In this document: positions 7,801 to 15,175 of the stretch, in pieces
Layout of the letters: every line of letters begins with the position of its first letter
Numbering within the stretch: position 1 is the first letter of the stretch
Source: Actinomycetes bacterium
GTDB lineage: Bacteria > Actinomycetota > Actinomycetes > Actinomycetales > Cellulomonadaceae
DNA length: 17,975 nt
Reading direction: 5' to 3'
NCBI GenBank assembly: GCA_023389455.1
Contig: JAEWEJ010000162.1
Coordinates: forward strand, 1-17,975
Notes under the pieces: generated by a model
Told to the model about the DNA's origin: nothing
The model's input: only the letters and a program-made list of their open reading frames with translations
Databases searched by the model: none
Position numbers and translations under genes: made by a program

Positions 7801-7806
7801 TACCAT
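7801..7806 (+). promoter_or_regulatory. Possible -10 element for ctaB
   Basis: TACCAT fits TANNNT and is 84 bp upstream of the ctaB GTG. There is no convincing -35. The adjacent hairpin at 7809-7832 would cover the transcription start and early leader. Confidence 0.3.
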
Positions 7807-7808
7807 GA

Positions 7809-7832
7809 CGGGCAGGACCTCCGTCCTGCCCG
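7809..7832 (+). other. Hairpin in the ctaB leader
   Basis: A perfect 10-bp stem (CGGGCAGGAC / GTCCTGCCCG) with a CTCC loop lies 57 bp before the ctaB start and 2 bp after the possible -10. It may be a leader structure or a DNA operator. There is no U-tract, so I do not call it a terminator. Confidence 0.45.
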
Positions 7833-7889
7833 CCGTCGCCCGAGCCGTCGTCGGCACCCTGTCCGCCTCCCGAACGGAAACCGAAGCGC

Positions 7890-8912
7890 GTGCGCCTGTC
7901 CACCCCCGCGTCCGTCGACGCGACCAGCCCCGATGCCGCCGTCGGCGCGGCAGGTGCGGTGGAGGGCGAGCCGCAGGGCGCCGTCTCGGCCCCGGAGCAG
8001 GACGCGGGCGACGCCCGCTGGTGGTCCGCCGCGCTGCGCACGGTCGCGGCGTACGTCGCGCTGACCAAGCCGCGGGTCATCGAGCTCCTGCTCATCACGA
8101 CCATCCCCACGATGTTCCTCGCCGCGCGCGGGATGCCGCCGCTGGGGCTGGTCGTCGCCACGCTGGTCGGGGGAGCGGGCGCCGCCGGTGCGGCCAACAC
8201 GCTCAACCAGTACCTCGACCGCGACATCGACGAGGTCATGAACCGCACCCGGCGGCGCCCCATCGTCACCGGCCGGATCACGCCGCGTGCGGCACTGGTC
8301 TTCGGCACGGTGCTCGGGGTCGTCTCGCTGGCGTGGCTGTGGTTCGTCGTGAACCCGGCGTCGGCCATGTGGACCGCGTCGGCGATCCTCATCTACGTCG
8401 TGGGCTACACGATGATCCTCAAGCGCCGCACGCCGCAGAACATCGTGTGGGGTGGCGCCGCGGGGTGCATGCCCGTCGTGATCGGGTGGTCCGCGGTGAC
8501 CGGCGGCGTCTCGTGGGAGGCGGCGCTGCTGTTCGGCGTGGTCTTCTTCTGGACCCCGCCGCACTACTGGCCGCTGTCGATGAAGTTCCGGCGGGACTAC
8601 GCCGCGGCGGGCGTGCCGATGCTGCCCGTCGTCGCGGCGGACACGAAGGTCGCGCGCGAGATGATCGCCTACACCCTCGCGATGATCGCGTGCTCGCTGC
8701 TGCTCGTGCCCGTCGGCGGCATGACGTGGGTGTACGGCGTCGTGGCCGCCGCCCTCGGCGCCTGGTTCCTCTGGCTGTGCATCGGCCTGCTGCGCCGCGC
8801 ACGCGACCCGAAGCACCCGCCGCTGCGCGCCATGACGGTCTTCCACGGCTCCATCACCTACCTCACGCTGCTGTCCGTCGCGGTCGCGGTGGACGTCTTC
8901 CTCCCGCTGTGA
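7890..8912 (+). CDS. ctaB: Protohaem IX farnesyltransferase (haem O synthase)
   Basis: CtaB attaches a farnesyl group to haem B to make haem O, the precursor of haem A for cytochrome oxidase, in the cytoplasmic membrane. It is a UbiA-superfamily polytopic protein of 340 residues. The first prenyl-diphosphate/Mg motif NTLNQYLDRDID lies at 103-114. The second polar motif region RRDYAAAGVPMLPVV lies at 234-248, with FFWTPPHYWPLS before it. Several hydrophobic helices span roughly 62-340. The N-terminal 50 residues are Ala/Asp/Glu-rich and look disordered. The start is GTG at 7890, with a weak GGAAA upstream. Being divergent to tkt is a known actinobacterial arrangement. xerD follows after 10 bp. 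Confidence 0.94.
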   Translation: MRLSTPASVDATSPDAAVGAAGAVEGEPQGAVSAPEQDAGDARWWSAALRTVAAYVALTKPRVIELLLITTIPTMFLAARGMPPLGLVVATLVGGAGAAGAANTLNQYLDRDIDEVMNRTRRRPIVTGRITPRAALVFGTVLGVVSLAWLWFVVNPASAMWTASAILIYVVGYTMILKRRTPQNIVWGGAAGCMPVVIGWSAVTGGVSWEAALLFGVVFFWTPPHYWPLSMKFRRDYAAAGVPMLPVVAADTKVAREMIAYTLAMIACSLLLVPVGGMTWVYGVVAAALGAWFLWLCIGLLRRARDPKHPPLRAMTVFHGSITYLTLLSVAVAVDVFLPL

Positions 8913-8922
8913 CGTCGGCGAC

Positions 8923-9855
8923 GTGGCCGACCGACTGACCGCAGCGCTCGAGGTCTACCTGGCGCACCTCACCGTCGAGCGGGGACTGGCGCCGCACACG
9001 CTCGCCGCGTACCGGCGCGACCTGACCCGGTACGTCGAGCACCTGCGCGCCGCGGGCCGGACGGACCCCGCGCAGATCACCGAGCGGGACGCCGAGGACT
9101 ACGTGCTGGTGCTGCGCACGGGATCGGACGGGCGTGCCGTGCTGTCGCCGTCCTCCGCCGCGCGCAGCGTCGTGGCGCTGCGCGGCTGGCACCGGTTCCT
9201 CGCGCTCGACGGGCTGGCCCCGACGGACGCGGCCGCGGACGTGCGCCCGCCCGCCCAGCCGCGGCGCCTGCCCAAGGCGATCTCCGTGGAGGACGTGGGC
9301 CGTCTCATCGACGCCGCCGGCGTCGGGGACGGGCCGGTGCCGCTGCGCGACCGCGCGCTGCTGGAGCTCGTCTACTCCACGGGTGCGCGGATCTCCGAGG
9401 CGGTGGGCCTCGACGTCGACGACCTCGACCTGGCCCCCGACCGCGCCGCGGTGCGGCTGCTCGGCAAGGGCGGCAAGGAGCGCGTCGTGCCGGTGGGGTC
9501 GTTCGCGGCCCGTGCGGTCGAGGCGTACCTGGTGCGCGGGCGACCGGTGCTCGCGTCCTCCGGGCGCGGCAACGCCGCCGCCTTCCTCAACACGCGCGGC
9601 GCCCGGCTCAGCCGCCAGTCGGCCTGGGCGGTGCTGCGCACCGCGGCGGAGCGCGCCGGGCTGGACGCGGCGCACCTGTCGCCGCACACGCTGCGGCACT
9701 CCTTCGCGACGCACCTGCTGGCCGGTGGCGCCGACGTCCGCGTCGTGCAGGAGCTGCTCGGGCACGCGTCGGTCACCACGACGCAGATCTACACGATGGT
9801 GACGCCGGACACGATGCGCGAGGTCTACGCGGCGAGCCACCCGCGGGCCCGGTGA
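8923..9855 (+). CDS. xerD: Tyrosine recombinase XerD
   Basis: A site-specific recombinase that, with XerC, resolves chromosome dimers at dif. The 310-residue protein has an N-terminal SAM-like core-binding domain (about 1-105). Its catalytic domain carries the full set: R156 in STGARISE, K182 in LLGKGGKER, H255 and R258 in HTLRH, H281 in LLGHAS and the nucleophile Y290 in QIYT. Length and lack of any neighbouring phage genes fit housekeeping XerD rather than an integrase. The start is GTG at 8923, 10 bp after the ctaB stop, with no clear Shine-Dalgarno, so it may be read by coupling from ctaB. A 97-bp gap with a possible promoter follows before parA. Confidence 0.9.
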   Translation: MADRLTAALEVYLAHLTVERGLAPHTLAAYRRDLTRYVEHLRAAGRTDPAQITERDAEDYVLVLRTGSDGRAVLSPSSAARSVVALRGWHRFLALDGLAPTDAAADVRPPAQPRRLPKAISVEDVGRLIDAAGVGDGPVPLRDRALLELVYSTGARISEAVGLDVDDLDLAPDRAAVRLLGKGGKERVVPVGSFAARAVEAYLVRGRPVLASSGRGNAAAFLNTRGARLSRQSAWAVLRTAAERAGLDAAHLSPHTLRHSFATHLLAGGADVRVVQELLGHASVTTTQIYTMVTPDTMREVYAASHPRAR

Positions 9856-9909
9856 TGCGGATCGCGCGGCGCACGGTCTGTCGCACCGGGTGCGGGGCCG
9901 CGGCTCGGG

Positions 9910-9915
9910 TAGGTT
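9910..9915 (+). promoter_or_regulatory. Possible -10 element for the parA-scpAB operon
   Basis: TAGGTT (preceded by GGG) fits the TANNNT consensus and lies 38 bp upstream of the parA ATG, in the only sizeable gap between xerD and parA. No clear -35. It would give a leader of about 30 nt carrying the GGGGAG ribosome binding site. Confidence 0.4.
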
Positions 9916-9952
9916 GTGCGCGAGGTGGGCCCGGACGGGCGACGGGGAGCAG

Positions 9953-10825
9953 ATGGTGAGCATGAGCCAGGAGACGACCGAGCAGCAGCTCGACGCGGTG
10001 GGACGCCCGCTGCCCCTGTTCGCGGTGCCCGCGCCGCTGACGTCGCACGGGCCGGCGCGCGTGATCGCGATGTGCAACCAGAAGGGCGGCGTCGGCAAGA
10101 CGACGACCACCATCAACCTGGCCGCGGCCCTGGCCGAGTACGGCCGGCGCGTGCTCATCGTGGACTTCGACCCGCAGGGGGCGGCCTCGGTCGGCCTGGG
10201 GATCAGCCCGCACGAGCTGGACCGCACGGTCTACAACCTGCTGATGGAGCGGGACGCGGACGTCCACGACGTCCTGCGCCACACCGCGGTGCCGGGCCTG
10301 GACCTGCTGCCGGCGAACATCGACCTGTCCGCGGCCGAGGTGCAGCTCGTCGGCGAGGTCGCCCGCGAGTCGGTGCTCTCCCGCGTGCTGCGGCCCGTCC
10401 TGGACGACTACGACGTCGTGTTCATCGACTGCCAGCCGTCCCTGGGCCTGCTGACGGTCAACGCCCTGACGGCCGCGCACGGCGTCCTCATCCCGCTGGA
10501 GTGCGAGTTCTTCGCCCTGCGCGGCGTGGCCCTGCTGATCGAGACCATCGAGAAGGTCCGCGACCGCCTGAACCCGCGCCTCGAGGTCGACGGGATCCTC
10601 GCCACGATGTACGACTCGCGGACCCTGCACGCCCGTGAGGTCGTCACGCGCGTGCGTGAGGCGTTCGGCGACACGCTGCTGCACACCGTGATCGGGCGCA
10701 CGGTGAAGTTCCCGGACGCCACGGTCGCCGCGGAGCCCATCACCCAGTACGCCCCGACGCACGCGGGTGCCGAGGCCTACCGCCAGCTCGCACGCGAGCT
10801 CGTGGCGCGTGGCGACGCCGCCTGA
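9953..10825 (+). CDS. parA: ParA/Soj-family ATPase
   Basis: A MinD/ParA-type ATPase of 290 residues. The deviant Walker A KGGVGKTTTT lies at 44-53, with the signature lysine K44. Walker A' LIVDFDPQG lies at 68-76, and DVVFIDCQPSLG is the Walker B region. Such ATPases move or position chromosomes on the nucleoid. No parB or parS-like neighbour is seen. The gene leads scpA and scpB, which suggests a role linked to SMC-ScpAB chromosome organisation, but this is inferred. Start choice is open: ATG 9953 lies 3 nt after GGGGAG (9944-9949), GTG 9956 lies 6 nt after it, and ATG 9962 lies 12 nt after it. All are in frame and differ by at most three residues. The end overlaps scpA by 17 bp. Confidence 0.88.
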   Translation: MVSMSQETTEQQLDAVGRPLPLFAVPAPLTSHGPARVIAMCNQKGGVGKTTTTINLAAALAEYGRRVLIVDFDPQGAASVGLGISPHELDRTVYNLLMERDADVHDVLRHTAVPGLDLLPANIDLSAAEVQLVGEVARESVLSRVLRPVLDDYDVVFIDCQPSLGLLTVNALTAAHGVLIPLECEFFALRGVALLIETIEKVRDRLNPRLEVDGILATMYDSRTLHAREVVTRVREAFGDTLLHTVIGRTVKFPDATVAAEPITQYAPTHAGAEAYRQLARELVARGDAA

Positions 10826-11750
10826 CGGCACGCCCGCCACGCTCGACCCGACGCGCGCGCCCGTCGACGGGCCGGGCGCGGGCGCACCGTCCGGGTCCTC
10901 GGGCTTCGAGGTCCACCTCGACGTCTTCAGCGGACCGTTCGACCTGCTGCTCGGGCTGATCGCCAAGCACAAGCTCGACATCACCGAGATCGCGCTGGCC
11001 AGCGTGACCGACGAGTTCATCGCGTACATCCGCGCGGCCGAGCGTGCTGCGGCCGAGGGCGGCAAGGACTGGGACCTGTCGCAGGCCAGCGAGTTCCTGC
11101 TGGTCGCGGCCACCCTGCTGGACCTCAAGGCAGCACGGCTGCTGCCGTCCGCGCAGGTGGAGGACGCGGAGGACCTCGAGCTGCTCGAGGCCCGCGACCT
11201 GCTGTTCGCGCGCCTGCTGCAGTACCGGGCGTACAAGGTGGTCGCGGCCGACCTGGGCGCCCACCTCGAGGCCGGGGCGCGGCGCTACCCGCGGGACGTC
11301 CAGCTGGAGCCGCACCTGGCCGCGCTGCTGCCCGAGCTGGTGTGGCAGCTGGGGCCCGAGCAGCTCGCGGTCCTGGCCGCCAAGGCGCTGACACCCAAGC
11401 CGCCCCCGCCGGGCGTCGACATCAGCCACCTGCACGCCCCCATGGTCAGCGTGCGCGAGCAGGCGGCGGTCCTGGTCGACCGCCTGCGGCGTGACGGCGC
11501 CACCACGTTCCGCAGCCTGACGGAGGACGCGGCCGAGCCCGTGGTGGTCGTCGTGCGGTTCCTGGCGCTGCTGGAGCTGTTCCGGCAGGGCGTGGTCGGG
11601 TTCGACCAGGTCGTGCCCCTGGGCGAGCTCACGGTGCGGTGGACGGGCAGCGACGACGGTGACGTGACCGTGTCGGACGACTTCGACCGCGACGACGAGG
11701 GCACCGCGCCGGTCGTGGACGCCGCGGTGCACGAGGAGGCTGGACCATGA
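10809..11750 (+). CDS. scpA: Segregation and condensation protein A (kleisin ScpA)
   Basis: ScpA is the kleisin subunit that bridges the SMC dimer and binds ScpB in bacterial condensin. The protein is about 313 residues. After a 30-residue Pro/Gly-rich lead come the typical kleisin opening FEVHLDVFSGPFDLLLGLI and then KHKLDITEIALASVTDEFI. EFLLVAATLLDLKAARLL follows, and the C-terminal winged-helix region includes VVVVVRFLALLELFRQG. An acidic tail ends the protein. The start is taken as GTG 10809, inside the 3' end of parA (17-bp overlap); a clear Shine-Dalgarno is missing, so coupling to parA translation is likely. The stop overlaps the scpB ATG (ATGA). Confidence 0.93.
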   Translation: MATPPDGTPATLDPTRAPVDGPGAGAPSGSSGFEVHLDVFSGPFDLLLGLIAKHKLDITEIALASVTDEFIAYIRAAERAAAEGGKDWDLSQASEFLLVAATLLDLKAARLLPSAQVEDAEDLELLEARDLLFARLLQYRAYKVVAADLGAHLEAGARRYPRDVQLEPHLAALLPELVWQLGPEQLAVLAAKALTPKPPPPGVDISHLHAPMVSVREQAAVLVDRLRRDGATTFRSLTEDAAEPVVVVVRFLALLELFRQGVVGFDQVVPLGELTVRWTGSDDGDVTVSDDFDRDDEGTAPVVDAAVHEEAGP

Positions 11751-12472
11751 GCGAGCAGGACGCACCGGGCGCGACGCCCGGCGCCGTGCACGGACCCGCG
11801 GACGACGCGCCGGGCGACGCAGCGCACGTCGCCGCCGCACCGCCGGTCGGTGAGGACGCCGGGCCCGACGAGCTCGCGTTCGACGTGGCGACGCTGCCCG
11901 GCGGGGCGCTGTCCGCCCTCGAGGCCGTCCTCATGGTCGCCGACGAGCCCGTCCCCGCCGTCCGGCTGGCCACGGCGCTCGCGCTGCCGACCGAGGAGGT
12001 CGAGCACCTCCTGGCGCTCCTCGCGGCCGAGTACCGCGGCGAGGGCGGGGGCCGCCCGCGCGGGTTCGAGCTGCGGCGTGCCGGCGAGGGCTGGCGCATC
12101 TACTCCGCCGGCGCCTACGGCGACGTCGTCGCACGGTTCGTCGTCGACGGCCAGACCCAGCGCCTCACGCAGGCCGCGCTCGAGACGCTCGCCGTCGTCG
12201 CGTACCGCCAGCCGGTCAGCCGCGGTCAGGTCTCCGCGGTGCGCGGTGTGAACGTCGACGGTGTGATGCGCACCCTGTCGACCCGCGGTCTGGTCGCGGA
12301 GGTCGGGCTGGACGCGACCACTGGTGCCGTCCTGTACGGGACCACGGGATACTTCTTGGAGCGGATGGGCCTGTCGAGCCTCGACGAGCTGCCCCCGCTG
12401 GCGCCCTACCTGCCGGACATCGAGTCCCTGGAGGGCATCGACACGAACGACGGACGAGAGGACGCACGATGA
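11747..12472 (+). CDS. scpB: Segregation and condensation protein B (ScpB)
   Basis: ScpB dimerises and binds ScpA in the SMC condensin complex. The 241-residue protein has an acidic, Ala/Pro-rich N-terminal extension of about 45 residues. It then has two winged-helix domains: ALSALEAVLMVADEPVPAVRLATAL, and TQAALETLAVVAYRQPVSRGQVSAVRGVNVDGVMRTL with its typical AYRQPV core. The ending TTGYFLERMGLSSLDELPPL is typical of the family. The start is ATG 11747 with GAGGAGG (11733-11739) at 7-nt spacing, overlapping the scpA stop by 4 bp. The stop overlaps the rluB ATG, again ATGA. Confidence 0.93.
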   Translation: MSEQDAPGATPGAVHGPADDAPGDAAHVAAAPPVGEDAGPDELAFDVATLPGGALSALEAVLMVADEPVPAVRLATALALPTEEVEHLLALLAAEYRGEGGGRPRGFELRRAGEGWRIYSAGAYGDVVARFVVDGQTQRLTQAALETLAVVAYRQPVSRGQVSAVRGVNVDGVMRTLSTRGLVAEVGLDATTGAVLYGTTGYFLERMGLSSLDELPPLAPYLPDIESLEGIDTNDGREDAR

Positions 12473-13371
12473 GCGGCACGGGAGCGCGTGGCCACCGAGG
12501 TGGCGGGCGCGCGGCAGGTGCGGGTCGCACAGGAGGCGGGAGCGGTGGGCGCCGCGGCAGCGGCGCCCGTGCGGGCGACGGTCGCGGCGCAGGACGTCCG
12601 GCGCGGCGCCCCGCGCAGGTCGCGGAGCCGATCGACGTGCACGACCCGGACGGTGTCCGGCTGCAGAAGGTGCTCGCGTCGGCCGGGATGGGCTCGCGGC
12701 GCGCCTGCGAGGAGCTGATCGCGGCAGGTCGGGTCACGGTCGACGGGCAGGTCGTCACCGAGCTCGGTGTGCGGGTCGACCCGCTGACCGCGGTCATCCA
12801 CCTCGACGGGATGCGCGTGCAGCTCGACTCGTCGCTCATCACGATCGCGCTGAACAAGCCGGCCGGCGTGGTCTCGACGATGCACGACCCCGAGGGTCGC
12901 CCGTCCCTGATGCAGTACGTCGCCAACCGCGAGGAGCGGCTCTTCCACGTCGGGCGCCTGGACGCCGACTCCGAGGGCCTGCTGCTGCTCACCAACGACG
13001 GCGACCTGGCCAACCGGCTGTCGCACCCGTCCCACGGCGTGCCCAAGACGTACCTCGTCGAGGTGCAGGGCCGCGTGCGCGAGGCGCTGGCCAAGCAGCT
13101 GAAGGCGGGCGTCGAGCTCGAGGACGGCGTCGTCACCGTCGACGAGTTCAAGATCGTGCAGGTCGCCAGCCACGCGAGCCTCGTCGAGGTCGTGCTGCAC
13201 GAGGGCCGCAACCGCGTCGTGCGGCGCCTGTTCGACGAGGTCGGGCACCCCGTCGACCGGCTCGTGCGCACCCGCATCGGTCCCATCCGGCTCGGGGACC
13301 TGCGCCCCGGGCGCACCCGCGTGCTCTCGAAGACGGAGGTCGGCTCGCTCATGACGGCGGTGGGCATGTGA
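12469..13371 (+). CDS. rluB: Pseudouridine synthase, RluB/RsuA family
   Basis: Enzymes of this family turn a specific uridine of large-subunit rRNA into pseudouridine. The 300-residue protein has an S4 RNA-binding domain (about 63-110, VRLQKVLASAGMGSRRACEE). The catalytic domain has the motif GRLDADSEGLLLLTNDG from 162, with catalytic D165. The C-terminal segment is HEGRNRVVRRLFDEVGHPV. The first 50 residues are almost only Gly, Arg and Ala, likely a disordered RNA-binding tail. The position next to scpB is typical of Actinobacteria and Firmicutes and supports RluB over RsuA, though exact target uridine is not shown. It overlaps scpB (ATGA) and tyrA (GTGA). Confidence 0.9.
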   Translation: MSGTGARGHRGGGRAAGAGRTGGGSGGRRGSGARAGDGRGAGRPARRPAQVAEPIDVHDPDGVRLQKVLASAGMGSRRACEELIAAGRVTVDGQVVTELGVRVDPLTAVIHLDGMRVQLDSSLITIALNKPAGVVSTMHDPEGRPSLMQYVANREERLFHVGRLDADSEGLLLLTNDGDLANRLSHPSHGVPKTYLVEVQGRVREALAKQLKAGVELEDGVVTVDEFKIVQVASHASLVEVVLHEGRNRVVRRLFDEVGHPVDRLVRTRIGPIRLGDLRPGRTRVLSKTEVGSLMTAVGM

Positions 13372-14477
13372 GCGTCGCGACCGTCGGCCCGGTGCGGGTG
13401 GTCGGCACCGGGCTGCTCGGCGCGTCGGTGGGCCTGGCGCTGACCCAGCACGGTGTGCACGTGCAGCTGGAGGACCCGTCGCGCACGGCGCTGGCGCTCG
13501 CGCGCGACGTCGGCGCCGGCAGCCCCGTGGACGCCGCCTCACCGGCCCCGGCGCTGGTCGTGGTGGCCGCACCGCCCGACGTCACGGCCGACGCCGTGGC
13601 GGCCGCGCTCGCGGACCACCCCGAGGCGGTCGTCACCGACGTGGCCAGCGTCAAGGGCTACGTGCTGGCCGAGCTGCGCGCCGCCGGAGCGGACCTGACC
13701 CGCTACGTCGGCTCGCACCCGATGGCGGGCCGGGAGCGGTCCGGCCCGTCGGCCGCGGTACCTGGCCTGTTCGTGGGGCGGCCGTGGGTCATCACCGACT
13801 CGGGCAGCTCCCGCGAGGACGCCGTGCTCGCGGTGCGCCACCTCGCCGTGGACCTGGGCGCGGTGCCGGTGGTGATGGACGCGGACGAGCACGACGCCGC
13901 GGTCGCCGTGGTGTCGCACGTGCCGCAGCTGGCCTCGTCGCTCGTCGCGGCGCGCCTGCGCGGTGCCGACGACGCCGCGCTCGGGCTCGCGGGCCAGGGG
14001 CTGCGCGACGTGACGCGCCTGGCCGCGTCCGACCCGGCGCTGTGGACGTCGATCCTCGCCGCGAACGCCGAGGCGGTGCGCGACGTGCTCGTGGCGCTGC
14101 GCGAGGACCTCGACGTGGTCGTCGGTGCGCTCGACCTCGCGGCCGCCGCGACGGGGCCCGAGGACGTCGAGCTCGGCGCGCTGGCCACGATCGCCCGGAC
14201 CATCGCCGACGGGGGAGCGGGCGCGGCCCGGATCCCCGGCAAGCACGGCGGCGCGCACAAGCGGTACGCCGTGGTCACGGTGCTGGTGCCGGACCGGCCG
14301 GGCGAGCTGGCCCGGCTGCTCGGCGACGTCGGTGCTGCCGGCGTGAACCTGGAGGACCTGCAGCTCGAGCACGCGGCAGGCAGGCCGGTCGGCATGGCGT
14401 CGATCTCGGTGCTGCCCGGACGTGCCGAGCACCTGGAGACCGAGCTGACCGCTCGGGGTTGGAGGCTGGTGAGTTGA
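13368..14477 (+). CDS. tyrA: Prephenate dehydrogenase with C-terminal ACT domain
   Basis: TyrA oxidatively decarboxylates prephenate to 4-hydroxyphenylpyruvate in tyrosine synthesis. The 369-residue protein opens with a Rossmann motif VVGTGLLGASVG (11-22). VTDVASVKG lies near 89-97 and SHPMAGRE at 116-123. A helical dehydrogenase domain with SHVPQLASSLVAARL follows. From about residue 300 there is an ACT regulatory domain (YAVVTVLVPDRPGELARLL), suggesting feedback control by an aromatic amino acid. An arogenate dehydrogenase activity cannot be excluded. The start is GTG 13368, overlapping the rluB stop as GTGA. The stop overlaps the cmk TTG start. Confidence 0.92.
   Translation: MSVATVGPVRVVGTGLLGASVGLALTQHGVHVQLEDPSRTALALARDVGAGSPVDAASPAPALVVVAAPPDVTADAVAAALADHPEAVVTDVASVKGYVLAELRAAGADLTRYVGSHPMAGRERSGPSAAVPGLFVGRPWVITDSGSSREDAVLAVRHLAVDLGAVPVVMDADEHDAAVAVVSHVPQLASSLVAARLRGADDAALGLAGQGLRDVTRLAASDPALWTSILAANAEAVRDVLVALREDLDVVVGALDLAAAATGPEDVELGALATIARTIADGGAGAARIPGKHGGAHKRYAVVTVLVPDRPGELARLLGDVGAAGVNLEDLQLEHAAGRPVGMASISVLPGRAEHLETELTARGWRLVS
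14461..14465 (+). promoter_or_regulatory. Shine-Dalgarno that fixes the TTG start of cmk
   Basis: GGAGG inside the last codons of tyrA lies 8 nt before the TTG at 14474. The nearer GTG at 14469 runs into a stop after two codons, and the cytidylate kinase P-loop begins only eight residues after the TTG, so no other start fits. Confidence 0.7.
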
Positions 14478-15175
14478 GCACCGTCGTCGCGGTGGACGGA
14501 CCGTCGGGGTCCGGCAAGTCGAGCGTGTCGCGCGAGGTCGCGCGGCGGCTCGGCCTGGCGTACCTGGACACGGGAGCGATGTACCGCGCGGCGACGTGGT
14601 GGTGCCTGGAGCAGGGGGTGCCGCTCACCGACGGTGCCGCGGTCACCGCCGCCGTGCGCGACCTGCCGCTGGTCATGGGCGTCGACCCGGCCCGGCCCAC
14701 GGTCACGGTGGCCGGCCACGACGTCGGTGCCGCGATCCGCACCACCGAGATCTCCTCGCGGGTCAGCGCGGTGGCCACCAACCTCGACGCCCGCGCCGAG
14801 CTGGGCCGGCGCCAGCGTGAGCTGATCGACGCCGAGCGCACCGGCGGTTGGTCCGCCGGGCGCGGTGTCGTCGCCGAGGGCCGCGACATCACGACGGTCG
14901 TGGCGCCCGACGCCGACGTGCGCGTGCTGCTGACCGCCGACGAGGCCGCGCGCCTGGCCCGGCGGGCCCGCGAGGTGCACGGCACCGACGACGCCGCCGC
15001 GCTCGCGGCGACGCACGACCAGGTGGTGCGCCGTGACGCCCAGGACTCGACGGTCGTCGAGTTCCAGGTCGCGGCGGACGGCGTGGTGACGGTCGACTCC
15101 TCGGAGCTCGACCTGGAGCAGACGGTCGACGCCGTGCTCGACGTCGTCCGGCGGGCGACGACCCCGCAGGCATGA
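14474..15175 (+). CDS. cmk: Cytidylate kinase
   Basis: This kinase phosphorylates CMP and dCMP with ATP. The 233-residue protein has the P-loop GPSGSGKSS at 9-17, then LAYLDTGAMYRA at 28-39, which is typical of the family. AVATNLDARAELGRRQRELI forms the CMP-binding segment, followed by VVAEGRDITTVVAPDADV and the lid-region arginines RLARRAREVHG. It starts at a rare TTG (14474), supported by GGAGG upstream, and the TTGA overlaps the tyrA stop. In many Actinobacteria cmk lies directly beside, or fused with, der. Here a plsC-like gene sits between them. The stop overlaps the acyltransferase ATG (ATGA). Confidence 0.93.
   Translation: MSTVVAVDGPSGSGKSSVSREVARRLGLAYLDTGAMYRAATWWCLEQGVPLTDGAAVTAAVRDLPLVMGVDPARPTVTVAGHDVGAAIRTTEISSRVSAVATNLDARAELGRRQRELIDAERTGGWSAGRGVVAEGRDITTVVAPDADVRVLLTADEAARLARRAREVHGTDDAAALAATHDQVVRRDAQDSTVVEFQVAADGVVTVDSSELDLEQTVDAVLDVVRRATTPQA

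Larger units (their letters stand above)
7499..7889. other. Divergent tkt/ctaB control region
   Basis: About 390 bp without a credible gene. The minus-strand open frame at 7495-7857 has an Arg/Thr-rich composition like a chance frame. The region holds a CCCCGTC/GACGGGG hairpin (7590-7612), a TATAGG element toward tkt (7631-7636), an 11-bp palindrome CCTGGTCCAGG (7660-7670), a dyad (7676-7689), a TACCAT element toward ctaB (7801-7806) and a 10-bp-stem hairpin (7809-7832). It presumably contains the promoters of both operons. Confidence 0.6.

Noticed and set aside
7495..7857. Minus-strand 120-codon frame between ctaB and tkt
   Set aside because: Arg/Thr/Ala-rich, without motifs or a ribosome binding site. 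Although its stop overlaps the tkt GTG, it probably covers promoter DNA.
8863..10227. Minus-strand frame antisense to xerD
   Set aside because: Shadow of xerD, whose catalytic residues are all present on the plus strand.
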